Shown here in pieces: positions 1 through 6,230 of a stretch of DNA of 7,872 nt. The notes below the pieces were generated by a model. That model did not search any database, was not told where the DNA came from, and saw nothing but the letters and a program-made list of their open reading frames with translations. The DNA comes from Campylobacteraceae bacterium. Its GTDB lineage: Bacteria; Campylobacterota; Campylobacteria; Campylobacterales; Sulfurospirillaceae. The stretch's first letter is position 1; the number at the start of each line of letters is the position of its first letter. The position numbers and the translations under genes are program-made. Location: contig JALUXQ010000191.1 in assembly GCA_027013265.1 (NCBI GenBank), forward strand, positions 1 to 7,872, given 5' to 3'.

Positions 1-161
1 GTAAAAATACGATAGCAAAACTTGATGATGAGTTGCAAGGAGCTAGACTCTTTGTATTGGATGAGAATTTAGAACTTTTTGAGAAAATTTTAGTTAAAAT
101 TGTTGAATCAGATATACTTAGTGGCAGAATCTATGTAAAAGCAGTGAAAAGAGATGTATAA
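1..161 (+). CDS. rnr: 3' end of a probable RNase R (3'-5' exoribonuclease) gene, partial
   Basis: Only the last 52 codons are present (first complete codon at position 3, TAA at 159-161). The visible peptide contains GARLFVLDENLELFEKI and then VKIVESDILSGRIYVKAV, a short beta-rich pattern like the end of the S1-type RNA-binding domain that closes RNB-family exoribonucleases. RNase R degrades structured RNA in the cytoplasm. The catalytic RNB domain lies outside the window, so the identity rests on this tail and on position: in Campylobacterota an RNase R gene commonly sits directly before holA. The stop overlaps the holA start by 8 bases, indicating one transcript with coupled translation. 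The frame is certain; the name is moderately so. Confidence 0.7.
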   Translation, partial: KNTIAKLDDELQGARLFVLDENLELFEKILVKIVESDILSGRIYVKAVKRDV

Positions 162-1140
162 AAGAGAGTTTGAAAATCTACTAAACAGTTCGCAACTTCC
201 AAAATCTATATTACTACACGGTGCTTGCTTTTATCAAACCAATTTTTTTGGTGAAAAAATAGTTGAAAAATTAGAAGTTCTGCCAGAAGAGAAACTACTT
301 GTCTATTATGATGAATACAATTTTTCTACTGCTAAAAATTTTCTTTCCCAATCTTCACTTTTTGGAGATAGAAATATACTCATCATAAAAACGGACAAAG
401 TCATACCAAAAAAAGAGTTAGATATCTTGGTTGAATTATCATTTAAAAATAGCTCAAATCACTTCATATATCAATACTTTGGTGACGATAAAAAAGCTAG
501 AAATATAGCCAAATCATTTACACCAAAAAAGGGTGCAAATTTCGTTAGATTTTTTAAATTAAACCAAGGCGAAGCCATATATCTACTAGATATTTTAGCA
601 AAGGATATAGGTGTAAATATAAGTAAATACGCCCTATCTCACCTCTACATGCTTCAAAATGAGGATGTCTCCCTTTGTGCAAACGACTTAAAAAAACTAA
701 GCATTTTTGAAAAAGAGATACAGATATCAGATATTAATGAGTTTGTATATGGATTGGGGAGTGTTGGCATGGATAGTTTTATATATGATTTGTTGCAAAA
801 AAAAGATATAAAAAAGAGTTACTCAAAGCTAGTAGAGCTAGGTAGCGCGGATGAGGTAAGAATCATAAATGCGATAGAATCATATCTTGGTCAACTTTTT
901 TTATTTTTTACATATATCAAGCTAAATGGAAGATTTGATGCAAAATCAATCTTGGGTTATCCGCTTCCACCAAATATCGCACAAGAGCGTTCACGCCTCT
1001 GTATGATGTTTGATATCAAAACTTATAATGATATCTTTTCTGTGCTTTTAAATTGTGAATTTAAACTCAAAAAAATGCAAAATATAGACAAAAGTTCCAT
1101 GCTTCTATCTACCTTAATAAAACTTCAAACTTTTTTATAG
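154..1140 (+). CDS. holA: DNA polymerase III delta subunit (clamp loader)
   Basis: The 328-aa protein fits the delta subunit of the clamp loader, which opens the beta sliding clamp so it can be placed on primed DNA. The start region has a degenerate nucleotide-binding site (LLHGACFYQTNFF, about residues 20-32) without a working Walker A lysine, as expected for delta. Residues 66-70, QSSLF, sit where E. coli delta carries its QAMSLF clamp-binding motif, with the Leu-Phe pair conserved. The C-terminal part (about 200-328) is helical and would form the oligomerisation collar. The ATG at 154 overlaps the upstream stop by 8 bases, and the AAAAGAGA purine run just upstream can serve as a weak ribosome binding site. 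The stop at 1138-1140 abuts the next promoter. Delta proteins diverge strongly, but motif and neighbours agree. Confidence 0.88.
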   Translation: MYKREFENLLNSSQLPKSILLHGACFYQTNFFGEKIVEKLEVLPEEKLLVYYDEYNFSTAKNFLSQSSLFGDRNILIIKTDKVIPKKELDILVELSFKNSSNHFIYQYFGDDKKARNIAKSFTPKKGANFVRFFKLNQGEAIYLLDILAKDIGVNISKYALSHLYMLQNEDVSLCANDLKKLSIFEKEIQISDINEFVYGLGSVGMDSFIYDLLQKKDIKKSYSKLVELGSADEVRIINAIESYLGQLFLFFTYIKLNGRFDAKSILGYPLPPNIAQERSRLCMMFDIKTYNDIFSVLLNCEFKLKKMQNIDKSSMLLSTLIKLQTFL

Positions 1141-1146
1141 TATAAT
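1141..1146 (+). promoter_or_regulatory. -10 box of the rpsF-ssb-rpsR operon promoter
   Basis: A perfect TATAAT begins on the base after the holA stop codon, preceded by a T-rich run (TTTTTTATAG, 1131-1140). Campylobacterota housekeeping promoters usually have a clear -10 and only AT-rich waves in place of a -35; no convincing -35 hexamer is visible here. Transcription should start at about 1152-1154, giving a leader of roughly 70 nt before rpsF. The holA transcript can also read through, since no terminator separates the genes. Confidence 0.7.
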
Positions 1147-1153
1147 CGCAACC

Positions 1154-1206
1154 TTAAACTATTTTTGGTTTAAAAATTTTATACATCCTTACTCAGTTAT
1201 GGGTGA
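1154..1206 (+). promoter_or_regulatory. rpsF leader with two candidate hairpins
   Basis: Two inverted repeats lie in the leader. TTAAAC (1154-1159) pairs with GTTTAA (1168-1173) across an 8-nt loop. TTACTCA (1189-1195) pairs with TGGGTGA (1200-1206) across GTTA, using two G-U pairs; this second stem ends 8 nt before the AAGGAGA ribosome binding site (1214-1220). In many bacteria the S6:S18 complex binds the rpsF leader and represses its own operon. The CCG trinucleotide typical of that site is absent here, so an autoregulatory role is only a possibility. Confidence 0.35.
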
Positions 1207-1224
1207 AAACCACAAGGAGAAACA

Positions 1225-1662
1225 ATGCGACATTACGAGTTGCTTACAGTGTTAAAGCCTACTCTTACAGAAGAAGAGACTAAGGCAAAAATGGACTTTC
1301 TAAAAGATATTTTAGAAAAAAATGGTGCGCAAATTGCTGCCACTCAAGTTATGGGAACAAGAAGACTTGCATATCCTATCCAGAAGCTAGAAAGAGGATA
1401 CTATAGTGTATTTTACTTCACAGCTCCAACTACTGCAATCTTAGAAATCGAAAGAATCATTCGTATTACAGAAGAGTTCATAAGATTTATGAGTGTAAAA
1501 TATGAAAATCAAAAAGAGCTTCGATTTTGGAATAAACAAGTTGAAAAATTTACTCCAAAAGAGACAGTAGAGCCTGTCAAAGAAGAAGTTGTTGTTGAGG
1601 AAGCTGTAGTAGTAGCGCAAGAAGAAAAGAGTGAAGAGAAAAGCGAAACTGCCCAAGACTAG
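1225..1662 (+). CDS. rpsF: 30S ribosomal protein S6
   Basis: S6 binds S18 and helps shape the central platform of the small ribosomal subunit. The 145-aa product opens with the hallmark MRHYELLTVLKP strand, has GTRRLAYPIQKLERGYYSVF in the middle and RITEEFIRFMSVK in the second helix, so the S6 fold covers about residues 1-95. The rest is a charged tail rich in Glu, Val and Lys (about 108-145), longer than in E. coli before its modified glutamates and common in this phylum. A strong AAGGAGA ribosome binding site (1214-1220) fixes the ATG at 1225. It is the first gene of the rpsF-ssb-rpsR operon, with 14 bases to ssb. Confidence 0.97.
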   Translation: MRHYELLTVLKPTLTEEETKAKMDFLKDILEKNGAQIAATQVMGTRRLAYPIQKLERGYYSVFYFTAPTTAILEIERIIRITEEFIRFMSVKYENQKELRFWNKQVEKFTPKETVEPVKEEVVVEEAVVVAQEEKSEEKSETAQD

Positions 1663-1676
1663 CAAAAGGAGTCACG

Positions 1677-2156
1677 ATGTACAATAGAGTAATTTTAGTT
1701 GGTAACCTAACAAGAGATCCAGAGCTCAGATATATGCCAAACGGTGGTGCAGTTTGCACCATAGGAATTGCAACAAACCGCAAGTATAAAAAACAAGACG
1801 GAAGTGCTGGTGAAGAGGTATGTTTTGTAGATGTTACATTTTTTGGAAGAACTGCAGAAGTTGCAAATCAATACCTAAAACGAGGCAAAAAAATCTTGGT
1901 TGAAGGAAGATTGAAGCTTGATCAGTGGACTGACCAAAATGGTGGCAAAAGAAGCAAACACTCAGTAGTAGCTGACAATATGCAGATGCTAGATTCTAAA
2001 GGCTCAAGCGAGGGCGGATACGATCAAAACAGTGCACCAGCAAATGGAAATTATAGCAACAATAACCAAAATAGTGGCTATAGACAACCAGCTCAAGAAG
2101 TACAAAGTGATAAGATACCAGATATCGACATCGACGAAGATGAGATACCGTTTTAG
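1677..2156 (+). CDS. ssb: Single-stranded DNA-binding protein
   Basis: SSB coats single-stranded DNA during replication, repair and recombination and recruits partner enzymes. The 159-aa protein begins MYNRVILVGNLTRDPELRY, the classic first strands of the OB fold, which extends to about residue 108 (including FVDVTFFGRTAEVANQYL and KKILVEGRLKLDQW). A low-complexity Gly/Asn/Gln/Ser linker follows (about 109-145). The protein ends in the acidic tip DIDEDEIPF, the partner-docking peptide. AAAAGGAG (1665-1672) is the ribosome binding site. Its place between rpsF and rpsR is the conserved bacterial arrangement that ties SSB supply to ribosome production. Confidence 0.97.
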   Translation: MYNRVILVGNLTRDPELRYMPNGGAVCTIGIATNRKYKKQDGSAGEEVCFVDVTFFGRTAEVANQYLKRGKKILVEGRLKLDQWTDQNGGKRSKHSVVADNMQMLDSKGSSEGGYDQNSAPANGNYSNNNQNSGYRQPAQEVQSDKIPDIDIDEDEIPF

Positions 2157-2159
2157 AAT

Positions 2160-2177
2160 AGGATAAAAAGGATAAAA
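2160..2177 (+). repeat. Tandem 9-bp repeat carrying two ribosome binding sites before rpsR
   Basis: AGGATAAAA occurs twice back to back (2160-2168 and 2169-2177) in the short gap between the ssb stop and the rpsR start. Each copy holds an AGGA core. The second copy is 6 nt from the ATG and is the working site; the first is 15 nt away and would be a standby site at most. It probably arose by local duplication. Confidence 0.6.
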
Positions 2178-2178
2178 A

Positions 2179-2445
2179 ATGGCAGAAAAAAGAAAATATG
2201 CAAGAAAGTATTGTAAATATTGTGAAGCAAAGATAGAGTATATGGACTATAAAGATACAAAAATGCTAAAGCATTCACTATCTGAAAGATACAAAATCAT
2301 GCCTCGAAGACTTACAGGAAACTGTAAAAGACACCAAGAGATGGTAGAGCTCACAATCAAAAGAGCAAGAGCAGCTGCTCTCATCCCTTATGTAGTAAAT
2401 ACAAAACAGTTGGTTGCTACACCATTTGATCTACTAAATCAATAA
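2179..2445 (+). CDS. rpsR: 30S ribosomal protein S18
   Basis: The 88-aa product matches S18, the S6 partner on the small-subunit platform: RRLTGNCKRHQ and VELTIKRARAAALIPYV are near-diagnostic. It is the cysteine-containing (C+) form, with C12-x2-C15 and C49-x2-H52 able to hold a zinc ion. Many bacteria have lost these residues or keep a second cysteine-free copy, so a zinc-containing small subunit is inferred. It is the last gene of its operon, 22 bases after ssb. Transcription then meets the hairpin at 2458-2490. Confidence 0.97.
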   Translation: MAEKRKYARKYCKYCEAKIEYMDYKDTKMLKHSLSERYKIMPRRLTGNCKRHQEMVELTIKRARAAALIPYVVNTKQLVATPFDLLNQ

Positions 2446-2457
2446 AACAAAAGACAA

Positions 2458-2490
2458 AAGACATGCACTTGCTAGACAAGTGCATGTCTT
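2458..2490. terminator. Perfect 14-bp hairpin between the convergent rpsR and lon genes
   Basis: AAGACATGCACTTG (2458-2471) and CAAGTGCATGTCTT (2477-2490) are exact reverse complements around a 5-nt loop. Read on the minus strand, the stem is followed by a T-rich tail (TTGTCTTTTGTTTTATTG, 2457 down to 2440), so it should terminate lon. On the plus strand the tail is AAAACCTCTTCC, not T-rich, so termination of the rpsR transcript there would be weaker. One arm encodes the last residues of Lon, and the lon stop codon lies in the loop (2472-2474). Confidence 0.8.
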
Positions 2491-4892
2491 AAAACCTCTT
2501 CCACTCTAGTAACTGGTATAAATTTCATCTTATCTTTTACCTCATCAGGTATATCATCCAAATCTCTATCATAATTTTTCTTTGGAATCAATGCAGTTTT
2601 TATCTTAGCTTTATATGCAGCTATCAACTTCTCTTTGAGTCCGCCGATAGGCAAGACTTTACCACTAAGCGTCAACTCTCCTGTCATAGCGATATCACTT
2701 TTGACTTTTTTGTTTGAGAGTATAGATGCTATCGCAGTTGCCATCGTTATTCCAGCGCTTGGGCCGTCTTTTGGTGTTGCACCCTCTGGCACATGTATAT
2801 GCAAATCAAATCTCCTATACACATCACTTGGAGTAACTTTTGGACTGTTTCCATCTTTGTCTTTTGGTGATTTTGGTATGATAGATAGTGGAATATCTAG
2901 CTTAGAGTTATCTATGAGAACTTTCACTACACTTTGAGCGATTCTAGCGGACTCTTTCATGACATCACCCAAAGAGCCTGTTAACTGAAGCACCCCTTTG
3001 CCCTGTATCTTTATCGCTTCAATTTTGAGCACATCTCCACCAACACTCGTCCATGCAAGTCCATTGACCTGCCCTATTAAATCCTCTTTATCTTTCTCTT
3101 CTATCTCAAATACTGTCTTTTCTAAAAACTCTTTTATATTTTTTTGATTTATAGTTATCTTTTGGATACTAGGGTCTATCAACAATCTTTTGGCACATTT
3201 TCTCAGGATTTCAGCTACTCTTCTTCTTAGGTTTCTTACTCCTGACTCCCTTGTATAGTTCGCTATTATCTTCTCTAGCATCGCTTTTGTTATACTAACT
3301 TCACTATTTTTCAAGCCATGTTTTTTTAGCTCTTGAGGTATTAGGTATTTTTTTGCTATCTGAAATTTCTCTTGCGGAGTGTATGAATTTAAAAATATAA
3401 ACTCCATCCTATCTCTTAGAGGTGCTGGGATAGAGCCCACATCATTGGCTGTCGCTATAAATATAACTTTGCTCAAATCTAAATTAAAATTGAGATAATA
3501 GTCTCTAAATTTATTGTTTTGTTCAGGGTCCAATATCTCTAACAATACAGCAGTCGGATCACCTCTGTGACTTCTAGCCACCTTGTCTATCTCATCCAAA
3601 ACTACTACAGGATTCATCTGTTTAGCTTCTATGATACCTTGCACTATACGGCCTGGCATCGCCCCTATGTATGTCCTTCTGTGACCTCTTAGCTCGTTTA
3701 CATCCTCTAAACCACCAAGTGCGATCCTGACAAGCTCTCTCTTTAGAGCTGTGGCTATTGAGTTCGCAAGTGAAGTTTTTCCAACACCAGGAGGTCCTGC
3801 AAAACATAAAATTGCCCCTCTTGCAGTCTTATCTTTTATCCCTCTTTTATCTAGCAATTCTCTAACCGCAAAGTACTCTTCTATCCTATCTTTTGGCTTT
3901 TTAAGCGCATAGTGGTCTTGGTCTAGCTGAGCTCTGACATCCAAGATATCCAGCTTTTTTTTAGACATCTTTTCAAAAGGTATCTCTATAACCCAATCAA
4001 GATAGCTTTGAATCATGCTAGCATCACTAGAGTCTGGGTGCATTCTTGATAGTTTATCTATCTGTTTTGATATCTCTTTATGTGCATCTTCGCTCATAAA
4101 TTTTTTCTTGGCTTCTAGTTTTTTTCTATACTCTTGGATCTCTTCATCTCTTTGGTTGTCAGTCCCAAGCTCTTTTTGTATCTGCTTCAACTGCTCTTTT
4201 AAAAAATACTCTTTATTTATCTTGTCTATTTGAGAATGAGCTTTGTTTTTTATCTCTTTTTGTAGCTTGCTAGTCTCTATCTCAGCAAGCGTAAACTCTA
4301 TCAATTTTAAGAGTTTCTCCTCTTCATCTTCTATAGTGAAAAGTTCATATGCACTCTCTTTTTTGAGCCTCATGCTACTAGCAACTAAATCACAAATCCT
4401 ATGTATCTCTTGATTTTCCTCTATCGTCTTCAGGAGGTCAGGAGGAAAATATCCACCAACTTTCGAGAGGATATTAACCTTCTCCTTTAAAAGTGCTAGC
4501 ATAGCTTCACTATTTTGCGAGTTGCTCTCCACACTTTTTATAACATCTACTACGGCTCTTAATGGTCGCTCGGCCACCTCTTCTAGTATCTTGCCCTTTA
4601 GCATACCTTGAAAGAGAATCTTGACTCTACCATCAGGGAGCTCTACTTTTCTCATGATAGAGCCTATAACTCCTGAGTGATATATGTGATCAAAACCTCT
4701 TTCACCCTCAGAGCCTCTTTTTGTTGAGCACACCATTACGAGAGTGTTATTGTTTAACGCATCATTTATCGCTTCGATATTATCCTCATCAGAGATGAAT
4801 AACGGCGAAATCATAAAAGGGTATAAAAAAAGATTGTCCTCCGCAACTATAGGCAGAGTTGAAGGGAATTGTTCATAATTATTTATCTGCAT
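2472..4892 (-). CDS. lon: ATP-dependent protease La (Lon)
   Basis: Lon is a cytoplasmic ring-shaped ATPase-protease that destroys misfolded and selected regulatory proteins. The 806-aa product is full length. The N-terminal substrate-recognition domain spans about 1-205 (LPIVAEDNLFLYPFMISPLF), followed by a coiled-coil linker (about 205-300, including EYFLKEQLKQIQKELG). The AAA+ module has Walker A GPPGVGKT (366-373), Walker B VVVLDEIDK (429-437) and FIATAND (478-484). The protease domain has catalytic Ser712 in DGPSAG and Lys755 in GGLKEK, 43 residues apart as in E. coli Lon (679/722). The start is placed by TAAGG about 6 nt upstream of the ATG. It follows bamD by only 12 bases, so the two should be co-transcribed; no heat-shock operator was recognised. 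Confidence 0.98.
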   Translation of the reverse strand: MQINNYEQFPSTLPIVAEDNLFLYPFMISPLFISDEDNIEAINDALNNNTLVMVCSTKRGSEGERGFDHIYHSGVIGSIMRKVELPDGRVKILFQGMLKGKILEEVAERPLRAVVDVIKSVESNSQNSEAMLALLKEKVNILSKVGGYFPPDLLKTIEENQEIHRICDLVASSMRLKKESAYELFTIEDEEEKLLKLIEFTLAEIETSKLQKEIKNKAHSQIDKINKEYFLKEQLKQIQKELGTDNQRDEEIQEYRKKLEAKKKFMSEDAHKEISKQIDKLSRMHPDSSDASMIQSYLDWVIEIPFEKMSKKKLDILDVRAQLDQDHYALKKPKDRIEEYFAVRELLDKRGIKDKTARGAILCFAGPPGVGKTSLANSIATALKRELVRIALGGLEDVNELRGHRRTYIGAMPGRIVQGIIEAKQMNPVVVLDEIDKVARSHRGDPTAVLLEILDPEQNNKFRDYYLNFNLDLSKVIFIATANDVGSIPAPLRDRMEFIFLNSYTPQEKFQIAKKYLIPQELKKHGLKNSEVSITKAMLEKIIANYTRESGVRNLRRRVAEILRKCAKRLLIDPSIQKITINQKNIKEFLEKTVFEIEEKDKEDLIGQVNGLAWTSVGGDVLKIEAIKIQGKGVLQLTGSLGDVMKESARIAQSVVKVLIDNSKLDIPLSIIPKSPKDKDGNSPKVTPSDVYRRFDLHIHVPEGATPKDGPSAGITMATAIASILSNKKVKSDIAMTGELTLSGKVLPIGGLKEKLIAAYKAKIKTALIPKKNYDRDLDDIPDEVKDKMKFIPVTRVEEVLRHALV

Positions 4893-4904
4893 CTTTTACC
4901 TTAT

Positions 4905-5549
4905 CTACTCAAACCAAGCTCTATACCATGGTATGTGAGGTTTTATCATATTTGCATTTTTGACTGTTGAATTAGCTATCTTTTTATCATATATCTTACT
5001 AGCTTTCTGTTTGTCTAACCTTTTATAAAGACTTGCTATCTCTTCACTTGTCTGTAAATTTGCAAGTTCTAGTTTGACTAAAATAGTATTGACCATAGGC
5101 ATGTATTTTGAGTGAGGATATGTAATTTTAAACTTTTTTGTACTAGCAATAGTATCTATAAGGAGCTTTTGGTTTCTTTTTGGATGAGAAAATGAGTCAA
5201 AATTTGCTTTTATCTTCAAAAATTTTGCATATTCACTGTTTTCTCTATCACCATATCTCTTTATATACTCATCAAGATAAAAATTTGCAAGTATATACTC
5301 TTCACTTTGCATATGTGCATTTGCAAGCATCAACATACTTGTTTTAAGCAGTGGAGACTCCACATGTTCACTAGATAACGAAGTAAAATAATCATCAGCC
5401 TTCTCTAAATCCTGATTTTTAATCTCTTTTATAATCTGCCCATACCAATACAATGCTGGCTTATTGTAAATAGCAGTTTTATCTTTAGTCGAACACCCTG
5501 TGGCAAACAACAAAACCAAAGTAGCTAGTAAAATCTTAACTATACTCAT
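4905..5549 (-). CDS. bamD: Outer-membrane assembly lipoprotein, BamD/ComL family
   Basis: BamD is the periplasm-facing lipoprotein that works with BamA to insert beta-barrel proteins into the outer membrane. The 214-aa product has a lipoprotein signal: Lys5, a hydrophobic run (residues 6-15) and an ATGC lipobox with the acylated cysteine at 19. The mature part is made of helical hairpins like the TPR repeats of the family (AHMQSEEYILANFYLDEYI; FKITYPHSKYMPMVNTILV). It is shorter than E. coli BamD (about 245 aa), which is usual for this phylum, and ends in an aromatic IPWYRAWFE. AAAGGA, 8 nt upstream, fixes the start. It leads an operon with lon and is divergent from fliW. The family name rests on fold pattern plus synteny. 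Confidence 0.87.
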   Translation of the reverse strand: MSIVKILLATLVLLFATGCSTKDKTAIYNKPALYWYGQIIKEIKNQDLEKADDYFTSLSSEHVESPLLKTSMLMLANAHMQSEEYILANFYLDEYIKRYGDRENSEYAKFLKIKANFDSFSHPKRNQKLLIDTIASTKKFKITYPHSKYMPMVNTILVKLELANLQTSEEIASLYKRLDKQKASKIYDKKIANSTVKNANMIKPHIPWYRAWFE

Positions 5550-5583
5550 AAATGAAATCCTTTTTATATACTATAAGTTTGGT

Positions 5584-5589
5584 ATTGTA
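5584..5589 (-). promoter_or_regulatory. -10 box of the bamD-lon promoter
   Basis: On the minus strand the hexamer TACAAT lies downstream of an A-rich run (AAAAAAAAGG, 5599-5590), fitting the phylum's -10-plus-AT-wave promoter type. Initiation near 5577 would give a leader of about 28 nt containing the AAAGGA ribosome binding site. An alternative TATGAT lies farther upstream, near 5603-5608. Confidence 0.5.
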
Positions 5590-5661
5590 CCTTTTTTTTA
5601 GTTATCATAAAATAAAAGTCTAATTATTTCAAAATTTGCCGATATATAAAGTACATTTTGA

Positions 5662-5667
5662 TATAAT
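5662..5667 (+). promoter_or_regulatory. -10 box of the fliW promoter
   Basis: A perfect TATAAT sits 17 bases before the fliW ATG. Initiation 6-8 bases downstream would fall near 5674, inside the AAAGGA ribosome binding site (5674-5679). The fliW leader would then be only about 10-12 nt, unusually short. No sigma-54 or sigma-28 flagellar promoter motif was seen, so transcription by the housekeeping sigma factor is inferred. Confidence 0.55.
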
Positions 5668-5684
5668 AATACCAAAGGAAATAG

Positions 5685-6062
5685 ATGATATTTGATGTAA
5701 AAGCACCTATACTAGGATTCGAGCAGATAGAACAGGTAAAGATAGAAAAGATAGACGATTTTTTTATGAAACTTATAAGCCTAAATGACAAAACAACCTT
5801 CATGCTGATAAATCCCTTTATGCTAAGGGATTATGATATAACTATACCCATTTTTTTCAAAAACCTACTTCAACTAAAAAAAGAGTCAAATATGATGGTT
5901 TTAAACATAATGATAGTATCACAACCCATAGAGACCTCTGCTGTAAATTTTCTAGCACCATTTATTTTTAATATAGATGAAAAGTTGGTAGCCCAAGTAT
6001 TGCTAGATGGTGCAAAGCATAAAGATTATGAACTTTTAGAAGATATATCAAAATATATATAA
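5685..6062 (+). CDS. fliW: Flagellar assembly factor FliW
   Basis: FliW binds newly made flagellin and also binds and inhibits the RNA-binding translational repressor CsrA, so free flagellin level sets CsrA activity in the cytoplasm. The 125-aa product has family signatures in order: FDVKAPILGFEQIEQVKIEKID (residues 3-24, one continuous start motif), FMLINPFMLRDYDITIP (about 39-55), and NFLAPFIFNID followed by AQVLLDG in the C-terminal half. Its length is typical (about 125-150). AAAGGA (5674-5679) fixes the start. It is divergent from bamD. In C. jejuni proC follows fliW; here an accessory segment follows. Some Campylobacterota carry two fliW copies, and which one this is cannot be told. Confidence 0.93.
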   Translation: MIFDVKAPILGFEQIEQVKIEKIDDFFMKLISLNDKTTFMLINPFMLRDYDITIPIFFKNLLQLKKESNMMVLNIMIVSQPIETSAVNFLAPFIFNIDEKLVAQVLLDGAKHKDYELLEDISKYI

Positions 6063-6095
6063 AATCTTTTAAGTATTTCTTTATTTTTATAGTAG

Positions 6096-6101
6096 TAGAA
6101 T
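6096..6101 (+). promoter_or_regulatory. Candidate -10 box upstream of the structured leader
   Basis: TAGAAT follows a T-rich stretch (TTTCTTTATTTTTATAG, 6077-6092+). Initiation 6-8 bases downstream would fall at 6107-6109, exactly where the outer stem of the next structure begins (6107). That coincidence is the main support. Confidence 0.35.
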
Positions 6102-6106
6102 ATGTA

Positions 6107-6151
6107 TGCAACATAGTTACATATAACTATAAGGTGGGTGGTTGGGTTGCA
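6107..6151 (+). promoter_or_regulatory. Two-part hairpin with a G-rich bulge, unknown function
   Basis: TGCAAC (6107-6112) pairs with GTTGCA (6146-6151). Directly inside it, ATAGTTA (6113-6119) pairs with TAACTAT (6124-6130) across the loop CATA. The two stems stack into a 13-bp helix, leaving only the 15-nt 3' bulge AAGGTGGGTGGTTGG (6131-6145) unpaired. No protein-coding frame explains it. It could be a regulatory RNA element, a small RNA, or a DNA-level site; no known RNA family was recognised. Confidence 0.4.
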
Positions 6152-6153
6152 AG

Positions 6154-6185
6154 ATTTTACTAAATGTCTAACTATATAGTAAAAT
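6154..6185 (+). repeat. 9-bp inverted repeat in the gap after fliW
   Basis: ATTTTACTA (6154-6162) and TAGTAAAAT (6177-6185) are exact reverse complements around a 14-nt loop. The right arm overlaps the 10-bp palindrome ACTATATAGT (6171-6180), which offers a competing fold or a protein-binding site. No T-rich tail follows, so it is unlikely to be an intrinsic terminator. Confidence 0.45.
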
Positions 6186-6199
6186 AACTTCTCAAACAA

Positions 6200-6224
6200 C
6201 TCCCTTTAAACTTCAAAAGAGGAG
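6200..6224 (+). promoter_or_regulatory. Hairpin that would hide the ribosome binding site of the 6231 ORF
   Basis: CTCCCTTT (6200-6207) can pair with AAAG/GGAG (6216-6219 and 6221-6224) with a single bulged A at 6220. The 3' arm contains most of AGGAGGA (6220-6226), a near-consensus ribosome binding site for the ATG at 6231. If formed in RNA, it would block initiation. Any pyrimidine run close to a strong ribosome binding site can pair this way, so the regulatory role is inferred. Confidence 0.4.
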
Positions 6225-6230
6225 GATTAG

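Larger units (their letters stand above)
5578..5676. repeat. 9-bp inverted repeat shared by the divergent bamD and fliW promoters
   Basis: TTTGGTATT (5578-5586) and AATACCAAA (5668-5676) are exact reverse complements. Relative to each gene they read the same: the predicted -10 box runs into or is closely followed by AATACCAAA, covering the expected start site. Both copies continue within a few bases to ATAG. This suggests a common operator or start-site element, but could be chance in AT-rich DNA. Confidence 0.4.

Noticed and set aside
1441..1783. Minus-strand open frames opposite rpsF and ssb
   Set aside because: They lie wholly or mostly within two certain genes, have low-complexity Phe/Leu-rich products produced by A-rich sense codons, and lack ribosome binding sites.
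2635..4233. Open frames inside lon (plus strand 2635-2937 and 4015-4233, minus strand 3622-3807)
   Set aside because: The lon frame is complete with all catalytic motifs. These are Ser/Leu-rich or otherwise unstructured shadows with no family features.
5550..5684. Sigma-54 or sigma-28 flagellar promoter for fliW
   Set aside because: No GG-N10-GC or CGATAT-type element was found. The visible signal is a housekeeping -10 box.
6171..6180. Palindrome ACTATATAGT as a stand-alone operator
   Set aside because: It is short and AT-only apart from two pairs, overlaps the longer 9-bp inverted repeat, and has no second copy in the window.
6154..6185. Intrinsic terminator for fliW
   Set aside because: The stem is A/T-rich and followed by AACTTCTC with no T run, so it lacks the hallmarks of termination.
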